From Psychrobacter sp. NZS113 (GTDB taxonomy: Bacteria; Pseudomonadota; Gammaproteobacteria; Pseudomonadales; Moraxellaceae): a stretch of 64,000 nucleotides of DNA. Positions within the stretch are counted from its first letter, which is position 1. Each line of letters starts with the position of its first letter. Location of the stretch: the NCBI RefSeq assembly GCF_015864825.1, contig NZ_JADYWL010000001.1:1-64000 (forward strand), written 5' to 3'. A model generated the notes under the pieces. It had not been told where the DNA came from and ran no database searches. It saw only the letters and a program-made list of their open reading frames with translations. The translations under genes were made by a program, and so were the position numbers. Positions 46,105 to 55,282 of the stretch are shown here, piece after piece.

Positions 46105-46137
46105 CAAAAAAAACGCATCCCGAAGGATGCGTTTTTT
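46105..46137 (-). terminator. Terminator of dnaK
   Basis: AAAACGCATCC pairs with GGATGCGTTTT around CGAA or similar, with flanking A and T tracts, 29 nt past the dnaK stop. Almost identical to the terminators of the two barrel genes. Confidence 0.85.
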
Positions 46138-46165
46138 AATTTAACTAGTTAGTAGATTAGCAGTA

Positions 46166-48109
46166 TTACTTTTTGTCTTCGTCTACTTCAGTAAACTCAG
46201 CATCAACAACGTCGTCATCGGCTTGGCTGCTATCTGCTGCACCGTCAGCACCTTGTTGGAACTGGCTTGGATCCATACCTTCTGCACCAGCGCCTGCATC
46301 AGCATAAATCTTCTGGCTAACTGGTAAGAAAGCATTATCTAACGCTTCAAGCTTGGCTTTGATGTCATCATGATCATCTTCTTTAGCTGCTGCTTCAAGC
46401 TCAGTGATAGCAGTCTCAACTGAAGATTTTTCTTCATCAGACACTTTATCTGCTGCTTCTTTTAGTGCTTTTTGCACAGCATGAATACGACCATCTGCTT
46501 CATTACGTACTTGCGCTAGGTTAGCGAACTTCTCATCTTCAGCAGCATTGGCTTCTGCATCACGAACCATTTGTTCAACTTCTTCGTCCGACAAGCCAGA
46601 ATCCGCTTTAATTTGGATGCTTTGTGCTTTACCAGTACCTTTGTCAGTTGCTGAGATGTTCATGATACCATCAGCATTGATGTCAAAAGTTACTTCGATT
46701 TGTGGCAGACCACGTGGTGCTGGTGGAATATCAGTCAAATCAAAACGACCAAGCTGTTTGTTTTGGTTAGCGATTTTACGCTCACCTTGATACACCTGAA
46801 TCGTTACTGCTGGTTGGTTGTCTTCAGCAGTTGAGAATACCTGTGATTTCTTAGTAGGAATCATCGTGTTTTTCTCGATAACTGGCGTCATTACACCACC
46901 CATCGTTTCGATACCTAGTGTCAGTGGCGTCACATCAAGTAGCAATACGTCAGTTTTGTCACCAGACAATACAGCACCTTGAATAGCTGCACCAGCTGCT
47001 ACCGCTTCATCAGGGTTCACGTCTTTACGTGGCTCTTGACCGAAGAATTCTTGTACTTTTTGCTGTACTAGTGGCATACGAGTCTGACCACCAACTAGGA
47101 TAACGTCATCGATATCACCAATTTTTAGACCAGCATCTTCAAGAGCAATTTTACAAGGGCCCATAGTACGCTGTACTAGTTCTTCCGTTAGGCTTTCTAG
47201 TTTTGAGCGGCTGATAGTAACAACCAAATGCTTAGGACCACTGCTATCAGCAGTAATATAAGGCAGGTTCACTTCAGTACTTTGAGCGCTTGATAGCTCG
47301 ATTTTTGCTTTTTCTGCGGCTTCTTTTAGACGCTGCATCGCAAGAGAATCACCTTTTAGGTTAACGTCTTGGTCTTTTTTGAACTCGTCAACTAAGAAGT
47401 CAATCAATGCTGAGTCAAAGTCTTCGCCACCAAGGAAAGTATCACCGTTGGTTGCAAGTACTTCGAACTGCTGCTCGCCATCAACGTCAGCGATTTCGAT
47501 GATTGATACGTCAAAAGTACCACCACCCAAATCATATACAGCAACAGTGCTATCGCCTTGCTTCTTGTCCATACCATAGGCAAGAGCAGCAGCAGTTGGT
47601 TCGTTGATGATACGTTTTACATCAAGACCAGCGATTTTACCTGCATCTTTAGTTGCTTGACGCTGTGAGTCATTGAAGTAAGCAGGTACCGTTACAACCG
47701 CTTCAGTCACGCTCTCACCAAGATAATCTTCTGCTGTTTTTTTCATTTTTTTCAAGATTTCAGCAGAAACCTGTGGTGGCGCTAATTTTTTGCCGTTGAT
47801 TTCTACCCATGCATCACCGTTATCTGCTTTAGCGATTTTGTAAGGCACCATACCGATGTCTTTTTGCACAACTTTGTCATCAAAACGACGACCGATCAAA
47901 CGCTTGATTGCAAACAAAGTGTTGTTTGGGTTCGTTACCGCTTGGCGCTTAGCTGACTGACCAACGAGGATTTCGTCATCTTTGTAGGCGACGATCGATG
48001 GTGTAGTGCGAGTGCCTTCAGCATTTTCGATGACTTTAACTTTATCACCTTCCATTACTGCAACACATGAGTTCGTTGTACCTAGATCAATACCAATTAC
48101 TTTACCCAT
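46166..48109 (-). CDS. dnaK: Molecular chaperone DnaK (Hsp70)
   Basis: ATP-driven chaperone that binds unfolded segments with DnaJ and GrpE. The 647-aa sequence has all hallmarks: [17 protein letters not shown] at the start, [23 protein letters not shown], the [11 protein letters not shown] linker into the substrate domain, and the C-terminal EEVDEDKK-type tail (FTEVDEDKK). The ATG at 48109 has AGGAG 9 nt upstream; a TTG two codons earlier is too close to it. It carries its own heat-shock promoter candidate (48183-48211). grpE lies 256 nt upstream; dnaJ is not adjacent. Confidence 0.98.
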   Translation of the reverse strand: MGKVIGIDLGTTNSCVAVMEGDKVKVIENAEGTRTTPSIVAYKDDEILVGQSAKRQAVTNPNNTLFAIKRLIGRRFDDKVVQKDIGMVPYKIAKADNGDAWVEINGKKLAPPQVSAEILKKMKKTAEDYLGESVTEAVVTVPAYFNDSQRQATKDAGKIAGLDVKRIINEPTAAALAYGMDKKQGDSTVAVYDLGGGTFDVSIIEIADVDGEQQFEVLATNGDTFLGGEDFDSALIDFLVDEFKKDQDVNLKGDSLAMQRLKEAAEKAKIELSSAQSTEVNLPYITADSSGPKHLVVTISRSKLESLTEELVQRTMGPCKIALEDAGLKIGDIDDVILVGGQTRMPLVQQKVQEFFGQEPRKDVNPDEAVAAGAAIQGAVLSGDKTDVLLLDVTPLTLGIETMGGVMTPVIEKNTMIPTKKSQVFSTAEDNQPAVTIQVYQGERKIANQNKQLGRFDLTDIPPAPRGLPQIEVTFDINADGIMNISATDKGTGKAQSIQIKADSGLSDEEVEQMVRDAEANAAEDEKFANLAQVRNEADGRIHAVQKALKEAADKVSDEEKSSVETAITELEAAAKEDDHDDIKAKLEALDNAFLPVSQKIYADAGAGAEGMDPSQFQQGADGAADSSQADDDVVDAEFTEVDEDKK

Positions 48110-48182
48110 AATCAAATGCTCCTAATTTATTTTCAATATAAATACTTATATGTTCAGACCATAGTCGGTCACTTGTTGCTAT

Positions 48183-48211
48183 ATATCGGTTTACTTATTA
48201 ATTTTTTCAAG
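48183..48211 (-). promoter_or_regulatory. Candidate sigma-32 promoter of dnaK
   Basis: On the minus strand CTTGAA (48211-48206), a 15-nt spacer, then ACCGATAT (48190-48183), against the RpoH consensus CTTGAA and CCCCATNT. The -35 is exact and the -10 matches at most informative positions. It lies about 75 nt ahead of the dnaK start. Confidence 0.6.
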
Positions 48212-48365
48212 TCAAAAGCCACGCAAAAACTGCCTTTTATGTGACTTTTTGTGAAAACCCTTACTAATAACGAGGTTTAGCACAATTAGAGACTGATTGT
48301 TTGCTGCTTATATAATGAAGTCATAACTTCAAACACTACTGCTTCAGACAATGTCAGCTTAAATA

Positions 48366-48965
48366 CTATTGACCGACGCGTACCATTGCTGGGCGCAACA
48401 GACGACCATTCAAGCTATAGCCTTTTTGTAGTACGGTTCCAACGGTATCAGCTTCAGCGTCTGCATCAATACCAACGGCTTCATGAAAATCAGCGTTAAA
48501 TTTTTCGCCTTGTGGATCAACTGCTTCTACGCCGTTCTTAGTGAGTAGTGCTAATAGCGCTTTATGCGTCAATTGCACACCTTCAGCTACTGGATCGTTG
48601 GCGTTGGCATTTTCCATGGCACGCTCTAAGTTATCAACGATATCTAGCAGCTCTTTAGCAAATTTTTGTAGAGCGAATTTTTTGCTCTTGTCAGCTTCTT
48701 GCTCCATGCGTTTTTGTGCATTGTAAGCTTCTGCATTGGCGCGGGCAGTTGTTTCTTTGGCTTGCTTAACTTCGCCTTCTAACTCAGCGATGCGCGCTTT
48801 AAAAGTATCAAGATCGATATCGTTTTCGATAGTCATCTCTTCGCCTGAATTATTTTGTGGATCAAACTCTTTCATCGTTTCTTCTAGAATACTGTCAGTA
48901 TGGCCGATGTTGTCATGCACCACAGTTTGCTCAGCAGATTCGTGATTGGTATTTTGCTCGCTCAT
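48366..48965 (-). CDS. grpE: Nucleotide exchange factor GrpE
   Basis: Releases ADP from DnaK. The 199-aa protein has an acidic, Gln/Asn/Glu-rich N-terminus, a long coiled coil (DTFKARIAELEGEVKQAKETTARANAEAYNAQKRMEQE in pieces), and the C-terminal beta domain with KNGVEAVDPQGEKFNADFHEAV and VLQKGYSLNGRLLRPAMV. AAGGAG precedes the ATG. It is followed by dnaK on the same strand after a 256-nt gap with an extra promoter. Upstream, a CTTGAA at 49130-49125 (minus) may be the -35 of its own heat-shock promoter, though no good -10 follows. Confidence 0.95.
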   Translation of the reverse strand: MSEQNTNHESAEQTVVHDNIGHTDSILEETMKEFDPQNNSGEEMTIENDIDLDTFKARIAELEGEVKQAKETTARANAEAYNAQKRMEQEADKSKKFALQKFAKELLDIVDNLERAMENANANDPVAEGVQLTHKALLALLTKNGVEAVDPQGEKFNADFHEAVGIDADAEADTVGTVLQKGYSLNGRLLRPAMVRVGQ

Positions 48966-49439
48966 GATAGCTCCTTAGAATGTAATAATGACGATTCATA
49001 TAGAATGCAATAGATAGGCTCATCGCCAGTCATACTGCGACCTTATTAGATACTTAAAACATTTTGCTCATTGTTTTTATTAATGCGCTTTACTAGCTGC
49101 TTGATAAAGGTGATGAGTATAAATTTCAAGCCTAAGAAGAGGATTTTTTTACTTTAATGCGAAGAATTTCTAACAACTGCTTTTAATAGCTATTTTATCA
49201 CCTTGAGCCACAAACTATTGATAGTATGAGTAGTGACGCTGTAAACAACATTATATAAACAGCAACACTCTTATTCTGCTGTATTGCTGCTAGTAGCTCG
49301 CATATAAGTAACGTACAGCGGCTTATGAATACAACCACTTATTGTTCAAATTATATTTTGACAGCGGTATTTTGCTAGATGTACTTTAACAGTAATGCGT
49401 TTAAGCCTGTACCAACCATCTAATTCAGTTAGGACCCTT
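48966..49439. other. Divergent promoter region grpE / hydrolase
   Basis: A 474-nt gap without a gene. It contains a CTTGAA (minus, 49130-49125) as a possible heat-shock -35 for grpE and is otherwise AT-rich without clear repeats. Confidence 0.4.
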
Positions 49440-50678
49440 ATGCCCATACTAACTTTACCTGTATCACGCTACCGTCGACACGCCTTGTACTATGCGTTAA
49501 AAAGCTTGGGCTACTTGCCAGCTCCATTATTAGAGCGACTGAACCGGTCTCTAAATTCGCCCACCGTGGCACAGTATCCACATGCTGACGGGCATTTGCG
49601 TGCCATTATTGGTGCCAATAAGAAAATGAAGCAGCCCATAAAAGTATCTCAGCTCACTCAGATGCGCAAAAAGTTTGCTGTAGATGCGGTATCCATGCAA
49701 TCGCCAAACGTTTGGCAGACGCAACCGAATAGCGCACGGGTGCAAGCTAAAAATCCGCAAGCTAAAAGCCTGCAAACTAAGAAAACAGCTAGTCAGCAAG
49801 TAACTTGGCAAGACAAAACGATTGCTAATGCCGATGGCGAAGACATGCAGATACGCTGCTATGGGACAGGGCAACATAGCAATCCTGATAAAGTCGTGAT
49901 GCTATTTATTCATGGTGGTGGGTTTTGTATCGGTGATATTGATACGCATCATGAATTTTGCCATACCGTCTGCCAGCAAACTGGCTGGGCAGTTGCGAGT
50001 GTCGACTATCGATTGGCTCCTGAACATACTGCTCCAACGGCCCTCAGAGATTGTTTAGCCGCTTACTTATGGCTATCAGAGCATTGTCATACGATGGGTG
50101 CGTTACCCTCTCGTATTGTTTTATCGGGAGACAGTGCAGGTGGTTGCCTTGCAACACTAGTGGCACAGCAAGTGATTTCACCTGACGAGGCACAGTGGCA
50201 GCAATTGAAAATACATAGCGTAACCGACATACAAACAGTCCAGCGCTTGCCGCATCCATTGGCGCAGCTACCGCTTTATCCTGTGATCGACATTACCGCC
50301 GAACACCCTAGTTGGGCACTGTACGGTGAAGGGCTATTTTTAGATCATAATGATGCTGAAGTGTTTGACGCCGCTTATGTGGTGCATAGTACCATCCCGC
50401 CAGAGCATGGCTTTGTCTCGGTGGCACGTGGTGATAGCACAGACATGTGCCCAAGCTATATCGTGGCAGCAGAGCTTGATATTTTGCGCGATGAAGCGCT
50501 TGATTATGCCGAGCGGCTAAAAGCAAAAGGATATCCAGTTAAAGTCCATACAGTACTGGGCGCACCGCATGGCTTTATTCATTTGATGAGTATTCATAGT
50601 GGTCTAAACCACGAGGTCCATCACATCATCAGTGATTTTGCTAAATGGGTACACACGCTGTGTCAGACTGCTGACTGA
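49440..50678 (+). CDS. Alpha/beta hydrolase of the HSL (GDXG) family
   Basis: A 412-aa esterase/lipase related to hormone-sensitive lipase. The oxyanion-hole motif HGGGF (in MLFIHGGGFCIGD), the nucleophile elbow GDSAGG, the acid in ELDILRDEA and the catalytic His in GAPHGFIHL are all present. The first 110 residues form a long, basic, Gln-rich cap that most members lack. AGGA precedes the ATG at 49440. The last 16 nt overlap the end of the convergent metallophosphoesterase gene. The substrate is probably a short-chain acyl ester; related enzymes from cold environments are active at low temperature. Confidence 0.87.
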   Translation: MPILTLPVSRYRRHALYYALKSLGYLPAPLLERLNRSLNSPTVAQYPHADGHLRAIIGANKKMKQPIKVSQLTQMRKKFAVDAVSMQSPNVWQTQPNSARVQAKNPQAKSLQTKKTASQQVTWQDKTIANADGEDMQIRCYGTGQHSNPDKVVMLFIHGGGFCIGDIDTHHEFCHTVCQQTGWAVASVDYRLAPEHTAPTALRDCLAAYLWLSEHCHTMGALPSRIVLSGDSAGGCLATLVAQQVISPDEAQWQQLKIHSVTDIQTVQRLPHPLAQLPLYPVIDITAEHPSWALYGEGLFLDHNDAEVFDAAYVVHSTIPPEHGFVSVARGDSTDMCPSYIVAAELDILRDEALDYAERLKAKGYPVKVHTVLGAPHGFIHLMSIHSGLNHEVHHIISDFAKWVHTLCQTAD

Positions 50679-51793
50679 ACAGTGATAAGCCATACCTCAG
50701 ACCGTGAACCCAATCGAAAAGGAATACCCCAAAAGCCATAGCCTGATGACACCACAAAGTGCCCAAGCCCAATGGCCTCGTAACCGTAACCCAAACGGTT
50801 GATGGCTCGCACAATAAAATTGGCGGGAAATATTTGCCCATCATGTGTGTGACCTGATACCTGTAAATCAATAGGTAGCTTACTGTGTTCTATAATATCA
50901 CTCGGTCTATGATCTAGCAGTATCACGGGCACAGTGGTATCCACTTGCGATAACAGCTCGGTGGTTGCGACTCGCTCACGCTTATGATTGTCAAAACGTC
51001 CAATCAACCAAACTGGTTGATCTTGATGGTTAATACACAGCACATCATCATTCAATAAATGCACGCCAGCACTGCGTAACGAGTCACTAATCGGCCGCTC
51101 ATGCCCGTACAAGTCGTGATTACCTAGCGTGGCATACACACCTAAGGGCAATTGATTGCAAAGTTTGGTCAGGTTGGTCTGCATATCATATGCTGCATAG
51201 GCATGCGTATTATCATCCATGATATCGCCCGGCATCAACAACATATCAGCGCGCTGCTCAACAAGCACACGACCTAATCTATCAATCGCACGACTCCCAA
51301 ACAAGCGGCCCAAATGTAAATCACTGGCCACTGCAATACGCAATTGTCCCTGCATAGACTTATTGATATGAATGGTGCGTTTCCTTACCACTGGCACATA
51401 AGCACTATGTAAGGCGTAAACAAACAGCCCAATAAATAAGACAAAGGCAAATACGCGAAGGCCAAAAGCGATGGTTTCTGGTTGACTGATTATACTGCCA
51501 AATACCATTGTGCTTAATAAATAACTGCCATATACCGCACCGGTAAATCCAGCGGTAAGTATTATAAAATGCATCACTAGCATCCAACCACTCACCCATC
51601 GGTAGCTATTTGCGAGCAGTTTGCTGACGCTTAGCAGCAATAAACCATTACTGATTATAAAAACCGTTATCATAACCGCTGTTTGTAATGCGGAGGTTGT
51701 CCAAGGCTGTAACCACCACTGTAGGCTTAGTGCAGCGCCCAAGCTAAATAGTTGCAGCAAACCAATGATAACTGCAAAAAATACGTAGCGCAT
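50663..51793 (-). CDS. Membrane-anchored metallophosphoesterase (paralogue 1)
   Basis: A 376-aa protein with four to five N-terminal membrane helices (to about residue 135) and a calcineurin-like phosphoesterase domain facing the periplasm or cytoplasm. The metal-binding motifs are ASDLHLGR, GDIMDD, GNHDLYG, LDHRP and SGHTHDGQIFP. It resembles YkuE/YaeI-type enzymes, some of which hydrolyse UDP-2,3-diacylglucosamine-like or other phosphoesters; the substrate here is unknown. GAGGAA precedes the start. A paralogue lies 292 nt upstream on the same strand, with repeat copy E between them. Confidence 0.88.
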   Translation of the reverse strand: MRYVFFAVIIGLLQLFSLGAALSLQWWLQPWTTSALQTAVMITVFIISNGLLLLSVSKLLANSYRWVSGWMLVMHFIILTAGFTGAVYGSYLLSTMVFGSIISQPETIAFGLRVFAFVLFIGLFVYALHSAYVPVVRKRTIHINKSMQGQLRIAVASDLHLGRLFGSRAIDRLGRVLVEQRADMLLMPGDIMDDNTHAYAAYDMQTNLTKLCNQLPLGVYATLGNHDLYGHERPISDSLRSAGVHLLNDDVLCINHQDQPVWLIGRFDNHKRERVATTELLSQVDTTVPVILLDHRPSDIIEHSKLPIDLQVSGHTHDGQIFPANFIVRAINRLGYGYEAIGLGHFVVSSGYGFWGIPFRLGSRSEVWLITVQSAV

Positions 51794-51825
51794 GGGCGTT
51801 CCTCTTTTGTTTTATCTTATTGTTA

Positions 51826-51931
51826 TATAGTTGATTCAGTTAAAAGAGAGTCAAGGTAATCGAGTGCAGATGTATATGTGATACTTCAAGCGAGGTTAAC
51901 GCTGTCACTCTTTTATAGAGAGTTAACTATA
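51826..51931 (+). repeat. Dispersed 107-bp inverted-terminus repeat, copy E
   Basis: Starts TATAGTTG and ends AACTATA, where other copies have TATAGTC and GACTATA; and AAAAGAG/CTCTTTT where others have AAAAGTA/TACTTTT. The changes are matched in both arms, so the terminal stem is preserved. It lies between the two metallophosphoesterase genes. Confidence 0.8.
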
Positions 51932-52085
51932 GTGTGGTGGCGTGGTACACAGTGCTATTAAGTGTATGTTTTACAATAATACTAAAGCTAGAATCATTGT
52001 CTTCATAGCCGCTGTTTTTATAGCTTCTGTTTTGGGGCACTACCTCCTTATTACTATGTTCATAAAACCAATAAAGTAATAATTC

Positions 52086-53159
52086 TTACTTTGCTGACTG
52101 TAACGTAATCATCCAAATCTCTGAACGTGTGCCTAATCTAAAAGGCACTGCTCCTATACCATAACCTGACGTCACCAAAAACTGCGTACTCTCTATTGTT
52201 TTGGTGCCATAGTTTAGCGGTGAGAACCAATTCATCAGTATCGTTAATGGAAAAATTTGTCCGCCATGGGTATGACCAGACAGGTGCAAATCCACTGGCA
52301 ACTCTTTTATCTCTTCCATCATAGATGGAGGATGCTCTAAAAACACCACAGGCTTATCAGTATCAACTTGAGTCAATAACTCATCCGCTGACAACCTAGT
52401 CTGGTCGACATCATCTGAACGCCCAACCAACCATACTGAATCATTGAGCAGCACACTCTCATTATCAAGCGCTTTGATCCCTGCTGCTTCAACAGCTTGA
52501 GCGATCTCTTCATCGTAACCTCGATAGTCATGATTGCCTAAAGTAGCATAAACCCCAAGTGGCGCCTTCAGCTTTGATAAATGCTCATGCATATTGGTAT
52601 TGTCATAAGCAATCGTCGTGTCATGCATGATATCTCCTGCTATGACGACCACATCAGGGTGTTGGGCATCGACCAAATCTACCAACTTATCTATCTGGTG
52701 GTTTCCAAACCATCTACCCCAATGAGTATCAGACACTAATGCTATGCTCATAGGCTTATTGAGCGGCTTATCTGTCGTAACCGTCAAACGGTGTACCACA
52801 GGCGAATACGCATTAAATACAGCTAAGCTGACAATAAATGCATAAGTAGTCAAGGCAAACACGCGTAACAATTTAGGGCGCGGCTGCCGCTTCAAAACCT
52901 TATAAAAAATAAGTGCTAAGACAGCAACTATCACACCAGCATAGAACATAAAGCCTTGTAAGATACCGCTGACCAGATAAACATTAAAACGCTCACCCCA
53001 AAAATCGCTTAGACCGTACAGTAGAAAGCCATTATTAACGATAAAAACACTGAGTACCAAACGCACCTTCACACTCTGGCGTTTTGGTTTAATAAACCAC
53101 CAAAGCAATAGACAAGTCATGATAGAGAGCAGTTGCGTGAAACCAATAAAAAGCCACAT
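52086..53159 (-). CDS. Membrane-anchored metallophosphoesterase (paralogue 2)
   Basis: A 357-aa paralogue of the preceding enzyme with the same layout: four N-terminal helices, the YSPVVHRLTVTTDKPLNKPMSIALVSDTH junction (in pieces), and metal motifs SDTHWGR, GDIMHD, GNHDYRG, LEHPPS and SGHTHGGQIFP. The C-terminal QFLVTSGYGIGAVPFRLGTRSEIWMITL parallels that of paralogue 1. The domain motifs are complete, so both copies should be active. Tandem duplication suggests divided roles or conditions of expression. Confidence 0.88.
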   Translation of the reverse strand: MWLFIGFTQLLSIMTCLLLWWFIKPKRQSVKVRLVLSVFIVNNGFLLYGLSDFWGERFNVYLVSGILQGFMFYAGVIVAVLALIFYKVLKRQPRPKLLRVFALTTYAFIVSLAVFNAYSPVVHRLTVTTDKPLNKPMSIALVSDTHWGRWFGNHQIDKLVDLVDAQHPDVVVIAGDIMHDTTIAYDNTNMHEHLSKLKAPLGVYATLGNHDYRGYDEEIAQAVEAAGIKALDNESVLLNDSVWLVGRSDDVDQTRLSADELLTQVDTDKPVVFLEHPPSMMEEIKELPVDLHLSGHTHGGQIFPLTILMNWFSPLNYGTKTIESTQFLVTSGYGIGAVPFRLGTRSEIWMITLQSAK

Positions 53160-53313
53160 AGTAAAATCTACTCAGATAAAAATGAGATTATCTTACTTTA
53201 AAAACAGCTTATTATTGGCACTTAGACTATATTCCATATTTTTTACATAAAGCTTTATAAGATAAAATCGTATGATTTATCGTAAGAATCGTACAGACAA
53301 CAAAGGTGAAAAG

Positions 53314-53787
53314 ATGAATAAACGCTGGGGTTTTTGGACACTTTGGGTTTGTATTAGTGCAGTAGCAGGTTTTGTATGGGGAGTTGCATTAAACGATAAT
53401 TCTGGGTTATCTATAGCTGGCATGGCGTCAGGAATTGGCTGCTTTATTATCTTCTATACGTTGCTTGATGATTTTTCACGTAAAAATCAGTGGCATCGGT
53501 CTATAGCAGCATTACAGAAAGGCGTCTACGTAAAAGCAGGACTACAGATTTTGAATCTGGCCATGCCTATTTTTCCTTTTATATCACCAGAGATTTTGGC
53601 AGGGGTAGCGGCTAGCTATATCGTTGAACTGTTAGGGTTGGGTTTTCACCAGTCCTTCTTATCAAGTTTTGCCATGACGTTAATAACTGGTACTTTATTG
53701 TCATTATGCGTCGGGGTTATCAGTCTTATTATTCTTTTGATATCAAATAAGGAAGCACGTACTATTACGACAAACAACGTGTCATAA
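53314..53787 (+). CDS. Hypothetical integral membrane protein
   Basis: A 157-aa protein with four hydrophobic segments (WTLWVCISAVAGFVWGVAL, ASGIGCFIIFYTLL, a region around LQILNLAMPIFPFI, and MTLITGTLLSLCVGVISLIILLI). I do not recognise the family. AAAGGTGA about 6 nt upstream supports the ATG at 53314 over an earlier one. It points toward the DCC/desaturase cluster but is on the opposite strand, so it is probably not part of it. Confidence 0.65.
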   Translation: MNKRWGFWTLWVCISAVAGFVWGVALNDNSGLSIAGMASGIGCFIIFYTLLDDFSRKNQWHRSIAALQKGVYVKAGLQILNLAMPIFPFISPEILAGVAASYIVELLGLGFHQSFLSSFAMTLITGTLLSLCVGVISLIILLISNKEARTITTNNVS

Positions 53788-53833
53788 AGCTGCTTGCCGT
53801 AGAATCGTCTTAATTGTTTTTGATAGAACTGCC

Positions 53834-54295
53834 CTAACGTTTATCTGGTGCTATTTTACAGACGCCGTTTTCACACGCTTGCAGGACTGCTGTGCCATAC
53901 ACCATCTTGGTCACCCAGTTTGGAATTCGATAGCGATTGCGAGCGACATACGGATAAGCAAAGTTACCCAGTTGTTTGACCACTGGCAAAAACAACAACG
54001 GTGACCATTTAACGCCGCCTGTCTTATATAGCAGCCGTACAGCATCCATATGTGTATACCAATTGCCATAACTGTCTTTCATACACATATAAGTCATCGC
54101 ATCCTCACGGCTGAATCCTGCGGCCGCCAGCTCATCTAGCCCCTCCTCTACAGGAACTAAGCGTATTTTCTCTGGTTGACGTTTTTTCATATTATGCGCC
54201 TCAGTGCTGCATATCACGCACGCATCGTCATAGTACATCGTGATGGATAAATTTGCTTGCTCTCTGTAGCTGTTGATATGGTTCTGGATAATCAT
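53834..54295 (-). CDS. DCC family thiol-disulfide oxidoreductase-like protein
   Basis: A 153-aa member of the DUF393/DCC family, thioredoxin-like, with the namesake motif as YYDDACVICSTEAH (CxxC variant with one Cys of the pair: C-V-I-C is present, so a redox pair is possible). It begins one nucleotide after the stop of the upstream desaturase, so the two are translated together; AGGAG lies in the end of that gene. The role may be electron or redox support for the desaturase or unrelated; linkage of DCC proteins to desaturases is suggestive only. Confidence 0.8.
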   Translation of the reverse strand: MIIQNHINSYREQANLSITMYYDDACVICSTEAHNMKKRQPEKIRLVPVEEGLDELAAAGFSREDAMTYMCMKDSYGNWYTHMDAVRLLYKTGGVKWSPLLFLPVVKQLGNFAYPYVARNRYRIPNWVTKMVYGTAVLQACENGVCKIAPDKR

Positions 54296-54296
54296 G

Positions 54297-55166
54297 TTAG
54301 GACTCCTTTATGAGTGATACCTCAGTATCAAGACTATTAGATTTTTTATTCATGTTAACTACGGGATACTTATTGACTGGTGCTAAAAAAGGAATGACGG
54401 GTTGCTGCGTCCACTGCGGTGCGGCGGCATCTAAGCGCTTAGCCAGTACTGGTAGGTGATTAGTCGGCACTGCTGGAAATAGATGGTGCTCGATGTGATA
54501 GAGCAAGTTAAAAGTCAGTAGATTAATCAACGGATGGCGCTCACTACGGGCGTATACCACGTCATCACAACCATGATGTACACTCCATACGGCAAAGAAT
54601 CCCACCATCGTATTGGCCAATATCATCACCAATACGTGATAGATCAATATTGGGTGCATCGTGATAAAACCAGTGGCAATCACTGCGAAAATGAGCAACA
54701 TATCACAGGCAACCAGAATGCGATTGTGACGACTACCATGCGTCAAGCCAAACCACTGAATCGCAATCGAAAAAATCCCGCCGCCCAATATCGCCTGATA
54801 CCACGGTAGGCGTGCCCAGTTACCTTCGACATCGCTATCGCCAAGCGGATCTTGATGATGATTGAGATGTGTGTGCCGAATAGCGTGTGTGCTACAGAGC
54901 ATCGTGATACTAAGTAAAAAAAGCATGAGCCCAGTGGCAAGCCTCCCTACTCCCAACGTTCGATGATAACAATCATGCGCTTGTCTCAGTGCAGCGGTGA
55001 AAAAGAAAAAAGTCGCCACAAGCGCAAGTAACCACCACCCTTGCCACGCGCTCCACCATGACAGCAATAGAAAAGGTAATGATAAAAAAATATTATAAAT
55101 ATTCTCGCTCAGACTAAGCTGACGCAAATCTTGCCATTCAATATTGGCTAACGAAGGATGACGCAT
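54297..55166 (-). CDS. Membrane fatty-acid desaturase (paralogue 1)
   Basis: A 289-aa di-iron integral membrane desaturase that should introduce a double bond into acyl chains of membrane lipids. Histidine boxes: HDCYH, HTHLNHH and HIEHHLFPAVPTNH. Four hydrophobic segments surround them. AAGGAG precedes the start. The DCC gene follows immediately. A 20-bp pseudo-palindrome (55250-55269) lies about 84 nt upstream and recurs ahead of the second desaturase and of the GbsR-like regulator, so the gene is likely under that regulator. Confidence 0.9.
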   Translation of the reverse strand: MRHPSLANIEWQDLRQLSLSENIYNIFLSLPFLLLSWWSAWQGWWLLALVATFFFFTAALRQAHDCYHRTLGVGRLATGLMLFLLSITMLCSTHAIRHTHLNHHQDPLGDSDVEGNWARLPWYQAILGGGIFSIAIQWFGLTHGSRHNRILVACDMLLIFAVIATGFITMHPILIYHVLVMILANTMVGFFAVWSVHHGCDDVVYARSERHPLINLLTFNLLYHIEHHLFPAVPTNHLPVLAKRLDAAAPQWTQQPVIPFLAPVNKYPVVNMNKKSNSLDTEVSLIKES

Positions 55167-55249
55167 GATGTTCTCCTTACTTAGTGATAAGCAATAGCTG
55201 TCTTACTGGCGCGACCACTTAATTTAATTGGCTTAGTATTATTTATTTT

Positions 55250-55269
55250 ATTTCTGTCAAAAATGAAAT
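55250..55269 (-). promoter_or_regulatory. Putative GbsR/MarR operator, site 1
   Basis: ATTTCTGTCAAAAATGAAAT, one of three related 20-bp pseudo-palindromes in the window; left half exact, right half with two changes. It is upstream of desaturase 1. Confidence 0.6.
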
Positions 55270-55282
55270 TCATAGACAAATT

